Assembly (NCBI GenBank): GCA_019057865.1
Contig: JAHLWP010000007.1
Coordinates: 62,001-126,000, forward strand
Source of the DNA: Promethearchaeota archaeon
Lineage (GTDB): Archaea > Asgardarchaeota > Lokiarchaeia > Sigyniarchaeales > SOKP01
Reading direction: 5' to 3'
Length of the DNA stretch: 64,000 nt
Shown in pieces: positions 33,690-43,542 of the stretch; position 1 is the first letter of the stretch, and each line of letters opens with the position of its first letter. A program made the position numbers and the translations under genes. The notes beneath the pieces were generated by a model. It was not told the DNA's origin. It worked only from the letters and a program-made list of their open reading frames with translations, and did no database searches.

Positions 33690-34532
33690 TTATCTTTTTT
33701 TCTCTAAATACTTAATAAGGATATAATAGAGAATAAACATTAATACAAGAACACCTAAAATGATTAATAATATAATATTGAAATAAATAGATTGTTCCTG
33801 AAGTGCTCCAGGAGGTAATGTATCGAAATCAATTGGTAGGGAAAGGCTATACTTACTAAAAAATAAAGATCCTAGTAATGCATAAAAAAAAGCCCTAAAA
33901 ATTGAACCTATTAAAGTCCCTATTGAATATTTTTTTATGTCAATATCGACTAAGCCTGAAGTGTAAGATATAACATCAAAAGGGATAAAAGGAATAAAAC
34001 GAGTGATAATAATTGCCTTCATACCATGTTTTTTTATAAATTCATCTGCGATGTTTATAGCTTTTTCTCCTACAAATTTTTCTGCTAATGGTCTTCCACC
34101 TTTTTTACTTATATAAAAACATAATATACCGGCAGCCATTGAGCCAATAATACCCATAAAACCCCCCAAGTAAATACCCCAAATCATTCCAGTTGCTAAT
34201 AAAACAACTTCTGATGGAATTGGAACTATAAGTCCCTGAAATGCCATAATTACAATAAATAAGAAAATCCCCATAACCTGTAATTTATAAATCGGATTTA
34301 CAAAATAGTTTATAATAAATTTGTATAAAATAGTTTCATCAATGAAAAAAATATAATATAGAAGAAATAGAGATATCGCAAATAAAAAGATAAATATAGT
34401 GATATAAATTATTGTTTTCGTATCATATTGTGAAAATTTAATTAAATTTTTGAAATAGCTTTTTAATCTAGCTGAAAAGGGCTGCTTTTCTTTATAATTA
34501 TCCTCATTCTCTCTTTTTTCCATTCTACTCAA
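33690..34532 (-). CDS. VTT/DedA-family membrane protein (TVP38/TMEM64-like)
   Basis: A 280-residue membrane protein of the VTT/DedA (SNARE-associated) family. An N-terminal soluble segment (about 40 residues, charged) precedes a hydrophobic helix. The conserved core VPIPSEVVLLATGMIWG, with Pro-Ser-Glu, is followed by GIIGSMAAGILCFYISKKGG and the amphipathic signature ITRFIPFIPFDVISYTSG (Arg and Pro residues). Eukaryotic members act as lipid scramblases and bacterial DedA proteins recycle lipid carriers. The archaeal substrate is unknown. The start is at 34530-34532. Confidence 0.9.
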   Translation of the reverse strand: MSRMEKRENEDNYKEKQPFSARLKSYFKNLIKFSQYDTKTIIYITIFIFLFAISLFLLYYIFFIDETILYKFIINYFVNPIYKLQVMGIFLFIVIMAFQGLIVPIPSEVVLLATGMIWGIYLGGFMGIIGSMAAGILCFYISKKGGRPLAEKFVGEKAINIADEFIKKHGMKAIIITRFIPFIPFDVISYTSGLVDIDIKKYSIGTLIGSIFRAFFYALLGSLFFSKYSLSLPIDFDTLPPGALQEQSIYFNIILLIILGVLVLMFILYYILIKYLEKKR

Positions 34533-34672
34533 AAAATAAAGTAAATATTAAGTAATATATGTAATTTAGATTTAAATAAAAATTATTTTTTTTCTTTAAT
34601 CTAAAACAAATTTATTAGTTTGCTTATCTATCTCTTATTATGTATTGATATATTTATTCAAAGTGCTTAAAA

Positions 34673-35314
34673 ATGAAAGAAATTTTTAAGGATATTTACC
34701 ATATAGGAAATTCTGGCTGTTCTGTTTACTTGGTGGATACAAAAAGTAATGATGGTTTAGTGTTAATTGATTGTGGTATGAGTCTTAGTTTAATAAAAAA
34801 AATAAGTAAAAGAGCTTTAAATCCTATGAATATTAAACACTGTATTTTAACTCATTTCCATATAGATCATATCGGTGCATGCCATGATCTTAAGCAATTT
34901 AATAAAAACGTAAAATTTTACGCTCATGAGTTAGATGCTGTCGCTATTGAAGAGAAAGGGCATGATAAGGAAACAGCAGCTAAGTGGTATGGGGTAAATT
35001 ATAAACCTATAAAACTTTCGAAAAGATTAAAAGGAGAACTAGAAATTTTAAGATTTGGCACATACGAATTTAAATGTATTCACACTCCCGGGCATACACC
35101 AGGATCATTAGCGATATTACTGGAGTTAGAGAAAAAAATTTTATTTGGTCAAGATATACATGGACCAATAATTCCCGGTGTTAGTGATTTCGAAGATTAT
35201 CAGGATTCTCTCAAAAAACTTTTAGATTTAAAAGTAGATATTTTATGTGAAGGACATTTCGGGCTCTTTCAAGGGGAAGAAGTACAAAAATATATTAAAC
35301 AATATATAGAATAA
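34673..35314 (+). CDS. Metallo-beta-lactamase-fold hydrolase, glyoxalase-II-like
   Basis: A 213-residue MBL protein with THFHIDHIGA (H61, H63, D65, H66), a third ligand in HTPGHTPGSLA near 137-147, a GQDIHGP Asp and a final His in CEGHFG near 196. The HTPGHTPGS segment is typical of glyoxalase-II-like hydrolases and lactamase-fold thioesterases. ATG at 34673 follows an AT-rich promoter. The substrate is not known. Convergent with the SIR2-TPR gene, 28 bases between stops. Confidence 0.9.
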   Translation: MKEIFKDIYHIGNSGCSVYLVDTKSNDGLVLIDCGMSLSLIKKISKRALNPMNIKHCILTHFHIDHIGACHDLKQFNKNVKFYAHELDAVAIEEKGHDKETAAKWYGVNYKPIKLSKRLKGELEILRFGTYEFKCIHTPGHTPGSLAILLELEKKILFGQDIHGPIIPGVSDFEDYQDSLKKLLDLKVDILCEGHFGLFQGEEVQKYIKQYIE

Positions 35315-35342
35315 ATAAATAAAAAAAATAAAAATTTGCTTC

Positions 35343-38300
35343 TTATTTTAATTGACTCTTAAGAGTATCTGCATTCTTTTTTATTATACCAGCTAAACTT
35401 GACTTGCTAGCACCTATCTTCTCTAAAACTTTTAATGCCTCATCAAATTGCTTTAATGCTTTAGGTTTTTTACCTTGATTTTTATAAATTAAACCAATAC
35501 TGTGTAAAACTTCCGCTCGACCCTCTAGATCTCCGAGTATACTAAAATCTTCTATTGCTTCTTCAAAATATTTTAAGGATTTTCGATAAATCTCTTGGTC
35601 CATATAGAGAGATCCGATTTTATTGAGGAAATTTGCTTTTGCCTTAATATCATTTTGATTTTCAGATAGATTAAGCCCCTCTTCATAATATCTCAATGCT
35701 TCTTCATATGATTTCTGTTCACTCATAATTAATCCTAAATTCTCAAGTGTCTCAATCCTTCCTTCATTATTCTCAAGATGTTCAAATATTCGAAATGCCT
35801 CTTCAGATCTTTCCAAAGCCTCATCAAACCTTCTCTGATTAAAGTAAATCATACCTATATTTTTAATTGAATTAGCCTTATCTTTCAAGTTACCAACTTG
35901 TTCATTGATTTTTAATGCTGCTTCATATTGAGTTAATGCTCTTGAATATCTTTTTTGTATTTGATAAATTTCTCCTATATTTACTAATCGTTTTGCTCTT
36001 CCCGGTAAATTACCTAGTTCATCATCAATTTCTAATCCTTTTTCATATTGGTTTAGTGCATCATCATATTTTTCTTGATATTGATATATATTTCCTATAG
36101 TTTCAAGGATATTAGCTTTCATTTCCAGATTTCCTAGTTTTTCAGCAACTTGAAGTATATTTTCATATTGTTTTAGAGCTTCATCATACCTCTCTTGATA
36201 TTGATAAACATTTCCGATAACTTCTAAGATTTTGGCTTTTTCTTCGAAGTTTTCTAAATCTTCAGCAATAAAGAGTGCTTCATCAAACCATCTTAGGGCT
36301 TCGGGGTAATTAACTTGATCTAGATACACATTGCCAATAGTTTTAAGAATTTTCGCATTCATTGATAAATCTTCTAACTGTTCAGAAATTAATAGTACTT
36401 CTTCAAAATTTTTTATAGCCATATCATAATTTATTTGATAAAGATAATTAAGCCCAATATTAGTAATTGCTATGGTTTTTCCTTCGAGATTTCTCATTTT
36501 TTCATAAATATTTAAGGTTTCTTCGAATTTTTTGAAAGCATCGGAATAATTTCCTTGGTCTTGATCAATCAAGCCAAGATTTATAAGAGCTTTAGCCTTT
36601 CCCTTAAGATTTCCTTGTTGTTCATACACATTTAAGGCTTCTTCAAACCGACTCAAAGCTTCAGGGTAATTTCCTTGATCGAGATAAATAACTCCAATAT
36701 TATTGATACTATCTGCATATCCAACATCATTCTTTAAATCCAAATAGATAGTTAATGCATCTTCAAATCTTTTTAAAGCTTCCTTATAATTGCCCTGTTC
36801 ACGATAAGTTAATCCAATCTTGTTGAGATAAGCAGCATTATCTCCCAATCTGCTTAGTTTTTCAGAGATCTCTAATATTTTTTCATATCTCCTAATTGCC
36901 TTGGGATACGCTTTTTGTTTAACATAAATGCTTCCAGTTTTTTTAAGAATACTTGCCTTTCCTTCAATGATGCCCAATTCATCTATAATCTGTAAAGCAT
37001 TTTCATATTGTTCTAATGCAGCTGGAAAATTTTTTTGTTTCTTATAAATATTTCCAATATTGAATATTAATCGTGTTTTATCCTCCAAATTACCTGTTTG
37101 TTCAATTATATTTAGAGCTTCTTGAAATTGGTTTATAGCTTTAGTTAAATTCCATTGATTTGTATAAATTAAGCCATTGTTAAACAGACATTCAGCTTTT
37201 CCTTCTAAATTTCCTAATTTTTCAAAAAGAGGAAGCGCTTCTCCAAACTCTTTTATAGCTTTTCTATGGTAACCTTGCCTTCTAAAGATTGTACCTATTT
37301 TTAATTTAGAATTTGATTTCCCTATTAAATCTCCTAACTCCTCATAAATCTTCAACGCCTCTTGAAAAGCATCTAGAGAATCAGAATATTTGTGTTGAAT
37401 ATTAAGTATATTTCCAATTTTTCGTAGAGTATTAGCTTTTTCCCTTAAATTACCCAATTTATTATATATCTTAATTAAATCTTCATATTTTAATATTGCT
37501 TCATTAAAATTCCCTTGTTCTTGATAAATTTGCCCTAAATTATTAAGATCATATGCTATCCTTGCAAAGTTTTTTAACTTTTCATCAATCTTTAAAGCTT
37601 CATTAAAATATTCTAATGCTTTAGTATAATTTCTTTGACTATGATAGATTACTCCGATATTACCCTTGTTCATTGCTTTGCCTTTAAAATTCTTTGTGGT
37701 TTCTACAATTTGAAGTGCTTCTTCAAAAGAATTTAGTGCTTCCGGGAATTTTTCTTGATCTTTATAAATTAATCCTATTTTATTAAGTAATGTTGCTCTT
37801 AGGCTTAAATTACCTGATTCTTCAGAAACACTAATCAATTCTTTAAGACATCCTAATGCTTCATTATATTCATTAAGAAAAAAATAAATTTTGTAAGAAA
37901 TAGTACTTTTGATAATATCATCAATAGTTTTAAGATTTTCTTTAAACCAATCTGAAGTATTTATAGAGAAGTTTTCCTTACTAATCTCTGGCTTAATATC
38001 TAATAAGTCTTCAAATAATTTTGTTGTATTCGTATTTACGCGATATATATTTACATCGTAATTTATTTGTTTTATATCATTTAGTATATAATCAACATTA
38101 TCCAATTTTTCTAAGGATTGAATTCGCTTAGCATCAACTTCATAAATTTCTTCCTTTCCCTCTTCTCCAATATGATTAATCCAAATGATATTTCTAAGGT
38201 TCATTAAGACTTTAAGTGTAGGAATAATATCATTATCATTCTGACCAGAATAGCCTACAATAATAAGTGAACGTTTATTTGTGATATTATCAAATAAAGG

Positions 38301-38933
38301 ACGTTTATATGGTTCTAATTGAAATATATTTAATCCTTCTTTATTAGAACCTAATAACTTGATTGTATCAATTAAAGAATCGTTAGTGTCTTCCTCAAAA
38401 ATAATATTTTTAGCTGAGCCATGGATCTTATGTAGTGAAAATCTTCCACTTTTCAACAATTTGATAGGGTCACTAAATTTTTTAAAATCTTTTTCAGTAA
38501 TGGCAGTAACTATCCTTTTTTTCATCACATTAGACTGTAATAGAGCATATTCGATTAAAAAATCGAAATTCGTAGTCATAACAAAAGCCCCTTTCTTAAT
38601 CATTTCTGCAATAAAATAGTGCTGAATATTTGGTTTATCGCATAATCCATAATAGTCAAAAATCATTAGTGCCTCATCTAAGCAATCACGAATAATATCT
38701 AAAATTGTTTCAAGTCTTAAGTTTTTTAATTTTAGGATTTTCTCTATCTCTGATTTAGCACAACTATACTTAATGATGTTTTTTATCATTTCATTGCTGG
38801 CTGGTAGACATGAAGGTGGGTCGACAGAACAACCAGCACCTATTAGAAATGTTAAATCTTCACCTTTTTTCAATAAATCACGTATATTGAGCTTCGATTC
38901 ATTATTTACAGACGTCATTTTTTTCGCACTCAT
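35343..38933 (-). CDS. SIR2-like NADase domain fused to about 20 TPR repeats
   Basis: A 1196-residue protein. Residues 1-300 form a SIR2-like Rossmann domain: FLIGAGCSV at 29-37, the NAD-contacting TTNFD at 120-124 (N122), the catalytic-type His in KIHGS at 169-173, and IVGYSGQND at 225-233. Residues about 345-1190 are tandem tetratricopeptide repeats with the consensus GNLEGKA..L..IG.IY..Q..Y.EAL..FEEAL.I, roughly twenty copies. SIR2 domains of this type often hydrolyse NAD+ in bacterial antiphage systems, where a repeat domain senses the trigger; others are of unknown role. The repeats are nearly identical in period, so recent duplication is likely. No other defence gene is adjacent. Confidence 0.88.
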   Translation of the reverse strand: MSAKKMTSVNNESKLNIRDLLKKGEDLTFLIGAGCSVDPPSCLPASNEMIKNIIKYSCAKSEIEKILKLKNLRLETILDIIRDCLDEALMIFDYYGLCDKPNIQHYFIAEMIKKGAFVMTTNFDFLIEYALLQSNVMKKRIVTAITEKDFKKFSDPIKLLKSGRFSLHKIHGSAKNIIFEEDTNDSLIDTIKLLGSNKEGLNIFQLEPYKRPLFDNITNKRSLIIVGYSGQNDNDIIPTLKVLMNLRNIIWINHIGEEGKEEIYEVDAKRIQSLEKLDNVDYILNDIKQINYDVNIYRVNTNTTKLFEDLLDIKPEISKENFSINTSDWFKENLKTIDDIIKSTISYKIYFFLNEYNEALGCLKELISVSEESGNLSLRATLLNKIGLIYKDQEKFPEALNSFEEALQIVETTKNFKGKAMNKGNIGVIYHSQRNYTKALEYFNEALKIDEKLKNFARIAYDLNNLGQIYQEQGNFNEAILKYEDLIKIYNKLGNLREKANTLRKIGNILNIQHKYSDSLDAFQEALKIYEELGDLIGKSNSKLKIGTIFRRQGYHRKAIKEFGEALPLFEKLGNLEGKAECLFNNGLIYTNQWNLTKAINQFQEALNIIEQTGNLEDKTRLIFNIGNIYKKQKNFPAALEQYENALQIIDELGIIEGKASILKKTGSIYVKQKAYPKAIRRYEKILEISEKLSRLGDNAAYLNKIGLTYREQGNYKEALKRFEDALTIYLDLKNDVGYADSINNIGVIYLDQGNYPEALSRFEEALNVYEQQGNLKGKAKALINLGLIDQDQGNYSDAFKKFEETLNIYEKMRNLEGKTIAITNIGLNYLYQINYDMAIKNFEEVLLISEQLEDLSMNAKILKTIGNVYLDQVNYPEALRWFDEALFIAEDLENFEEKAKILEVIGNVYQYQERYDEALKQYENILQVAEKLGNLEMKANILETIGNIYQYQEKYDDALNQYEKGLEIDDELGNLPGRAKRLVNIGEIYQIQKRYSRALTQYEAALKINEQVGNLKDKANSIKNIGMIYFNQRRFDEALERSEEAFRIFEHLENNEGRIETLENLGLIMSEQKSYEEALRYYEEGLNLSENQNDIKAKANFLNKIGSLYMDQEIYRKSLKYFEEAIEDFSILGDLEGRAEVLHSIGLIYKNQGKKPKALKQFDEALKVLEKIGASKSSLAGIIKKNADTLKSQLK

Positions 38934-39138
38934 TAAAAAATATAAATTTTTAATTGAATTAAATTAAATGATTCTTTTTATTCTTAAAAAGTTTATTTTA
39001 AAACTTATATCCTAATTTTTTAAAAGGATTTTGCACAAGTATCCATCTTATTATATTAATTTTGTTGTTTAAAAAAGTAAAATTTAAAGAAATTACATAA
39101 TTTTTTGAGACAATAAAACCAAAAAGTGAGTATGTTAA

Positions 39139-39372
39139 ATGGAAAATAAAAAATTCCTCCAAATAGGGTTAATATGTAGTATAATCACTATATTTTGCCT
39201 TATAATATCTCTGATGGTATCATTAGCAACTAATTATTGGATATGGGAGTTAAGTAATCTTCCATTATCAACGGCAGAAATATTTATAATAATCTTTGGA
39301 ATTATTATTGGAATTAGTGGAATTTTTTCTGGTGTTTTTATTGCTATGTGGATTATTAAAAGTAAAACTTAA
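39139..39372 (+). CDS. Small two-helix membrane protein
   Basis: A 77-residue protein with two hydrophobic helices (about 7-29 and 46-71) and an intervening polar loop WIWELSNLPLST. No family is recognised. An ATG at 39139 follows a TATA-like region. It lies between the SIR2-TPR gene's promoter and the PHP gene on the same strand as the latter. Confidence 0.55.
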   Translation: MENKKFLQIGLICSIITIFCLIISLMVSLATNYWIWELSNLPLSTAEIFIIIFGIIIGISGIFSGVFIAMWIIKSKT

Positions 39373-39470
39373 AACAATCTAAAAAATATCTTAATTTCCT
39401 AATTTAGATCTACAACTTCTAATGTAAAAAGTAAAATTTTAACTTTTTTCTTGTATTTCACTTTTTTAGA

Positions 39471-40322
39471 ATGAAATTAGAAGACTGGCATACGCACAGT
39501 GCTCTTTGTCACCATGCGGTTGGCTCCATTGAAGATTACATAAGAAAAGCTATCGAACTTGAATTAAATACAATTGGTATTTGTGATCATTTTCCCTTTG
39601 AATTTTTAAAGAACATTGAACGAATTCCATATGAAGATTATGCGATAACTTTAGATGAGATTAAGGGTTATTTATCAATGGCAAAAACTTTAAAAGATAA
39701 ATATAGAAATGTTATAAATGTAAGAATCGCATTTGAAGTAGATTTTTTTGAGAATCAAGAGTCTGCTCTTAATACCCACCTTTACAAATATAAAAATCAT
39801 TTAGATTACATCTTAGGTTCCATTCATATTTTAAATTTTCATGATGGAAGAGGAGCATGGGGATTTGATGATAGTAGATTTAGAACTGATTATGACTATT
39901 ATGGTCCTGATAAAGTATATATGGAGTATTACAAGACGGTACAAAAAATGATAAATTCCAATGACTTTGATTTTGATATCATAGCTCATTTTGATTTACC
40001 TAAGAAATTCAACGATATCCCTAATAATAAAGAAATAGTAAATAATGAGGCAATGAAAACCTTAGGCCTTATTAAAAAAAGAGATGTTGTAATTGAAATA
40101 AATTCAAGTGGATTGAGGAAGGATGCAAAAGAGCAATACCCAAGTAAAGAAATTATTCAAAAAGTGTATGATCTTGATATTTCAATATTATTAGGCTCTG
40201 ATGCCCATGATCCTAATTATATCGCTTGGGAATTTGAAAAAATTATTAATATGTTAAAAAAGATAGGATATAATCACCTTGTTCACTTTAAGAAAAGAGA
40301 TAGATTATATATGGAAATATAA
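39471..40322 (+). CDS. PHP-family phosphoesterase, histidinol-phosphatase-like
   Basis: A 283-residue PHP-domain protein. WHTHSALCHHAVGS at 6-19 gives the H-x-H and CxxH metal ligands, GICDHFP near 41-47 the DH motif, EVDFF near 88 a Glu ligand, LGSIHILN near 106 a His, AHFDLP near 166, and GSDAHDP near 243 the last two. This is the histidinol-phosphatase (HisJ/HisK-type) pattern. No other histidine biosynthesis gene is in the window, so it may act on another phosphate ester. ATG at 39471. Monocistronic or paired with the small membrane protein upstream. Confidence 0.9.
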   Translation: MKLEDWHTHSALCHHAVGSIEDYIRKAIELELNTIGICDHFPFEFLKNIERIPYEDYAITLDEIKGYLSMAKTLKDKYRNVINVRIAFEVDFFENQESALNTHLYKYKNHLDYILGSIHILNFHDGRGAWGFDDSRFRTDYDYYGPDKVYMEYYKTVQKMINSNDFDFDIIAHFDLPKKFNDIPNNKEIVNNEAMKTLGLIKKRDVVIEINSSGLRKDAKEQYPSKEIIQKVYDLDISILLGSDAHDPNYIAWEFEKIINMLKKIGYNHLVHFKKRDRLYMEI

Positions 40323-40370
40323 TCAAGAGAAAAAATGCCCTATTTTTTAAAAATAACTAGATAAGATTTT

Positions 40371-41273
40371 TTAAATCCCTCTACTCTGCAACCATCCTTC
40401 CATAGTTAGTGAGTTGAAGAGACGAATATGTTTTGAATCTTTAGTATGAATTGTTAAATGATTCTTCTCAGAATTTCCTTTAACAGCAATGAGCATTTCC
40501 TCGCCATCTCTCACTATAACATATCTATCCTCACGTTCATAACTTCTTAGAGAAATGTTATCAAGACTAGTAAATTCATCTAATAATTCAGAATGTTCAT
40601 CTATTCCAGGATTAATTAAACAAGAGATCCTCATATTTACAGACGACTTCACTTCATAAAGATATAACTCTTGTAAATCAACAATAGTAGGAACGACAAT
40701 CATGACATTGTGCAAACCTTTTTCTAGAATTTCTCTCATTTTTATAAGAATTTCAGATTTTGTAATTTCAGTTTTGGTGAAATCAATGATTTTTGAACCT
40801 GATAAGCTTGATTGTGCTTGTCTTAATTTCTCATTTTCTAATTCTAACGTCTCTAAATCGACATCTGCCTTAGATAATTCATCATTTAAAATTTCTATCT
40901 CTTTTTGGAGTTTGTTGATTTTTTCATCTTTTTCTTTAAGAAGATTTTCATCAGTTATAGATGATGCCTGTGCTTTCAACTCCTCCTCTTTTAATTTAAT
41001 TGTTTTTCCTAATGTTGCTATTTTTTCATCTTTAGCTTTTATTTGCTGATCTTTTAATTCTAATGAATCACGAATAGTCTTTATTTGATCATCCTTTAAC
41101 TTTATTGAATCTTTAAGAGAATTTATAAGGCTATCTTGAGTTTGAAATTTTTCATTTAATTTATTTATAGATTCTCCAACTTTTCTTAATGTTTCGTCTT
41201 TTTTTTCAATTTCAGCTTGTAGCTTATTGATGAGTGCGTCTTTAGATTCATCATTTACCATTATGATATTCAC
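40371..41273 (-). CDS. Coiled-coil protein with TrmB/PLD-like C-terminal domain
   Basis: A 300-residue protein. Residues 8-155 are a regular coiled coil with repeating LKDDQIKTIRDSLELKDQQ units. Residues 175-300 fold as alpha/beta (VMIVVPTIVDLQELYLYEV, then MRISCLINPGIDEHSELL, DRYVIVRDGEEMLIAV and HLTIHTKDSKHIRLFNSLT). This resembles the effector domain of TrmB-type regulators and the last part of the protein at 7173-9173, but the winged helix is missing. I infer a signalling or scaffold role; there is no DNA-binding part. ATG at 41271-41273. Confidence 0.6.
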   Translation of the reverse strand: MNIIMVNDESKDALINKLQAEIEKKDETLRKVGESINKLNEKFQTQDSLINSLKDSIKLKDDQIKTIRDSLELKDQQIKAKDEKIATLGKTIKLKEEELKAQASSITDENLLKEKDEKINKLQKEIEILNDELSKADVDLETLELENEKLRQAQSSLSGSKIIDFTKTEITKSEILIKMREILEKGLHNVMIVVPTIVDLQELYLYEVKSSVNMRISCLINPGIDEHSELLDEFTSLDNISLRSYEREDRYVIVRDGEEMLIAVKGNSEKNHLTIHTKDSKHIRLFNSLTMEGWLQSRGI

Positions 41274-41506
41274 AAAATCTTTTATATATATTAATAAAAA
41301 AGTTTAGCTTAAAATATATTTTCTATATTCTTAAAGTATATAAAATCTTGAAATATTTAAAATTGAACTACATTTTTCATTTTTAATATAAAACTAAATT
41401 AATAAGATTATCCTAGAATATTCAGATAATATCCTATTATAAAGTTTTAAGATTATTACTTGATTATTAGAATATCTTTTTATTTTTATAAGAAGAAGAT
41501 AACATT

Positions 41507-42244
41507 ATGGAAAAACACGATAATATGATAAAAGAATTAGAATCGGATGTCTCTGAACTGATAGAAAAAGAACTTCAATCGGCACCAGCCATTCTAGGTA
41601 TTAATGTTGGAACGCCTGAAGGAACTAGAATTGCGAGTAAATTCAAAAAAGAGATAAAAATGTCGATGAGTGAAGTAACGGCCGCTAGTAGTAGCCTTGT
41701 TTTTCTATCATCAAAAATTTTGAAGGATTCATTAAACCAAAAGATTTCTTATCATTTAATTACTGGAAAAGAAAAAATAATCCATTCTATTTTAACAGAA
41801 AACATTACGATGATTTCCTATCTGAATCGAGAATTAGCAGAACTCGAAGGACTAAGTATTTACATAAATAATTTATATAAATTAAGTCTACGGATATCAG
41901 CAATTATTGAAACTTCGGATATCCTCAAAGAACAAGTTTTTGTAGCTATAAAGAGAGCAATTCCTAACGCACTTGTTATAGCTATTATTACAAAAGACGG
42001 TTTACCCATTAAAATTCAAGCAACTATGCCTGAACCTATACTATCAGCTATTACTTCCGCAATATACAATTTAGCTGGTGTTTTATTAGAAGAAGGGTTA
42101 GAGTTTTCGATAATTGGAGGAGAAAACGGTTCAATTATTATTCATGAACTAGATGAGAATCGTATATTGGCAATGGCAGTTCCAGAGGCAGATGAAAGAA
42201 AGTTAGGTTCTTATATTGCGAAAATTAAGTCTATAATTCAATAA
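41507..42244 (+). CDS. Roadblock/LC7-domain protein
   Basis: A 245-residue protein. Residues 145-245 match the roadblock/LC7 fold: helix FVAIKRAIPNALV, strands AIITKDGLPIKIQ and GSIIIHELDENRILAMAVPE, and a final long helix. In the Ras/Rag context such domains work as dimers on small GTPases, and the MglB subfamily acts as a GAP. The N-terminal half (15-140) also has alternating helices and strands and may be a second, degenerate roadblock domain. The GTPase at 22249 is a possible partner only by family. ATG at 41507 with AAGAAGAAG just upstream. Confidence 0.75.
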   Translation: MEKHDNMIKELESDVSELIEKELQSAPAILGINVGTPEGTRIASKFKKEIKMSMSEVTAASSSLVFLSSKILKDSLNQKISYHLITGKEKIIHSILTENITMISYLNRELAELEGLSIYINNLYKLSLRISAIIETSDILKEQVFVAIKRAIPNALVIAIITKDGLPIKIQATMPEPILSAITSAIYNLAGVLLEEGLEFSIIGGENGSIIIHELDENRILAMAVPEADERKLGSYIAKIKSIIQ

Positions 42245-42254
42245 TGTTTAAAAT

Positions 42255-43499
42255 TTAATGAATAATATTTTTAATTTTATCTATTATCTTTATAGCACCA
42301 AAATAAGATTCTGAGAAATTCTTTCCCTTAAATAAGATCGTACATAAAGGTTCTTCTTTTAAGATATTCTTAATGGGTTCAGTTTTATCATAAACAAATT
42401 CAATATTATTAATTTTATTCAATAATTCTTTATTTATTTCTTTTGGAGCAAAAAATATTAATTTTGTAGCAAATCCAGTTGCTTGTGCTGATCTAATTTT
42501 ATTTTTTACAATATCCCATCTTTTCGGATCAAAACTTTGAACATGTAAATCTAAAAGGTTTAAATCTAAAACTTTTTCAGAAGCTCTAATACTACCAGGA
42601 ATTCGTGGATTTATTTCCATTAAATATGGATAATGGTTTTTTAACACAAAATCAAATCCATTAATACCTTTTAAACCTAGTTTTTTTGTTAAAATTAATG
42701 AAATTTCAGAAATTAGTTTGTTATCCTCTTTTAATAAATTTGCTGGCACAATATTTCCACAATATACAAAATCTCCTGGGGGATTGAGAAATTTTTCTCC
42801 AATTATTTGGCGGTTAATAGAAATAATTTCGCATTCAGCACCATTGGATATAATAGTGCAACTTACAGGTATTCCTTCAACAAATTCTTGAATTAACCAA
42901 TCTGATGGGTTAAATTCTTTTACTTCTAATTTATTTAAAAGAAAATTTAATTTTTCCTTATTTTCAATTTTAAAAACATTTATGCCTCCCGCGCTCCTCT
43001 TTTTTTTTAAAATAATAGGAAATTCAAATGTTACATTATTTTTAAAAAGCTCATAAGAAAGAGATAAAGGAACCTTAAATCCCTTAGAGCTGAGATAATC
43101 ATAGACTCTTTCAATATCTCGAGATTTTTTAATGATTTCTAAATTATTATTAACATTTTTCACGTCTAACTCTTTTTCTTTGATTTCTCTTAAAATGAAA
43201 TCTCTTCCTTCATAATCATCATCTAAACCACTCCCAATTAATAAATAATTGATGTCATTATGTTTTCTTAGCATTTCTACTGTAAAATGTACTAAAAATT
43301 CACTGTATTTATCTTTTAGAAATTCATAGTTAGACTCTAACTCCTTTGTAATAATTATATAATCCTTAACATAAGGATATAGATCTAAATCTCCAAAAAA
43401 ATCTACTGTATATACTTCATAATCCGCTATATGCAAAGATTTAGCTAAAGGTCGAGTATTAAATCCTACTACCAAAATTGAATTTATTTTTACAACCAT
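42255..43499 (-). CDS. ATP-grasp carboligase-like enzyme (COG2232 type)
   Basis: A 414-residue ATP-grasp protein. ATP-binding strands include ILKKKRSAGGINVFK near residues 155-169, WLIQEFVEGIPVSC near 200-213, and the metal-binding LMEINPRIPGSIRASE near 292-307, with Glu and Asn. It resembles the predicted carboligases of COG2232 found in methanogens, near tetrahydromethanopterin synthesis genes. The reaction, probably an amide or carboxylate ligation with ATP, is not known. It is followed after 43 bases by the chelatase-like gene on the same strand, upstream in transcription. ATG at 43497-43499. Confidence 0.8.
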   Translation of the reverse strand: MVVKINSILVVGFNTRPLAKSLHIADYEVYTVDFFGDLDLYPYVKDYIIITKELESNYEFLKDKYSEFLVHFTVEMLRKHNDINYLLIGSGLDDDYEGRDFILREIKEKELDVKNVNNNLEIIKKSRDIERVYDYLSSKGFKVPLSLSYELFKNNVTFEFPIILKKKRSAGGINVFKIENKEKLNFLLNKLEVKEFNPSDWLIQEFVEGIPVSCTIISNGAECEIISINRQIIGEKFLNPPGDFVYCGNIVPANLLKEDNKLISEISLILTKKLGLKGINGFDFVLKNHYPYLMEINPRIPGSIRASEKVLDLNLLDLHVQSFDPKRWDIVKNKIRSAQATGFATKLIFFAPKEINKELLNKINNIEFVYDKTEPIKNILKEEPLCTILFKGKNFSESYFGAIKIIDKIKNIIH

Positions 43500-43542
43500 T
43501 AATTAGGGATAGTAATAAAATTTAATTGAAATGTATTTCGGT

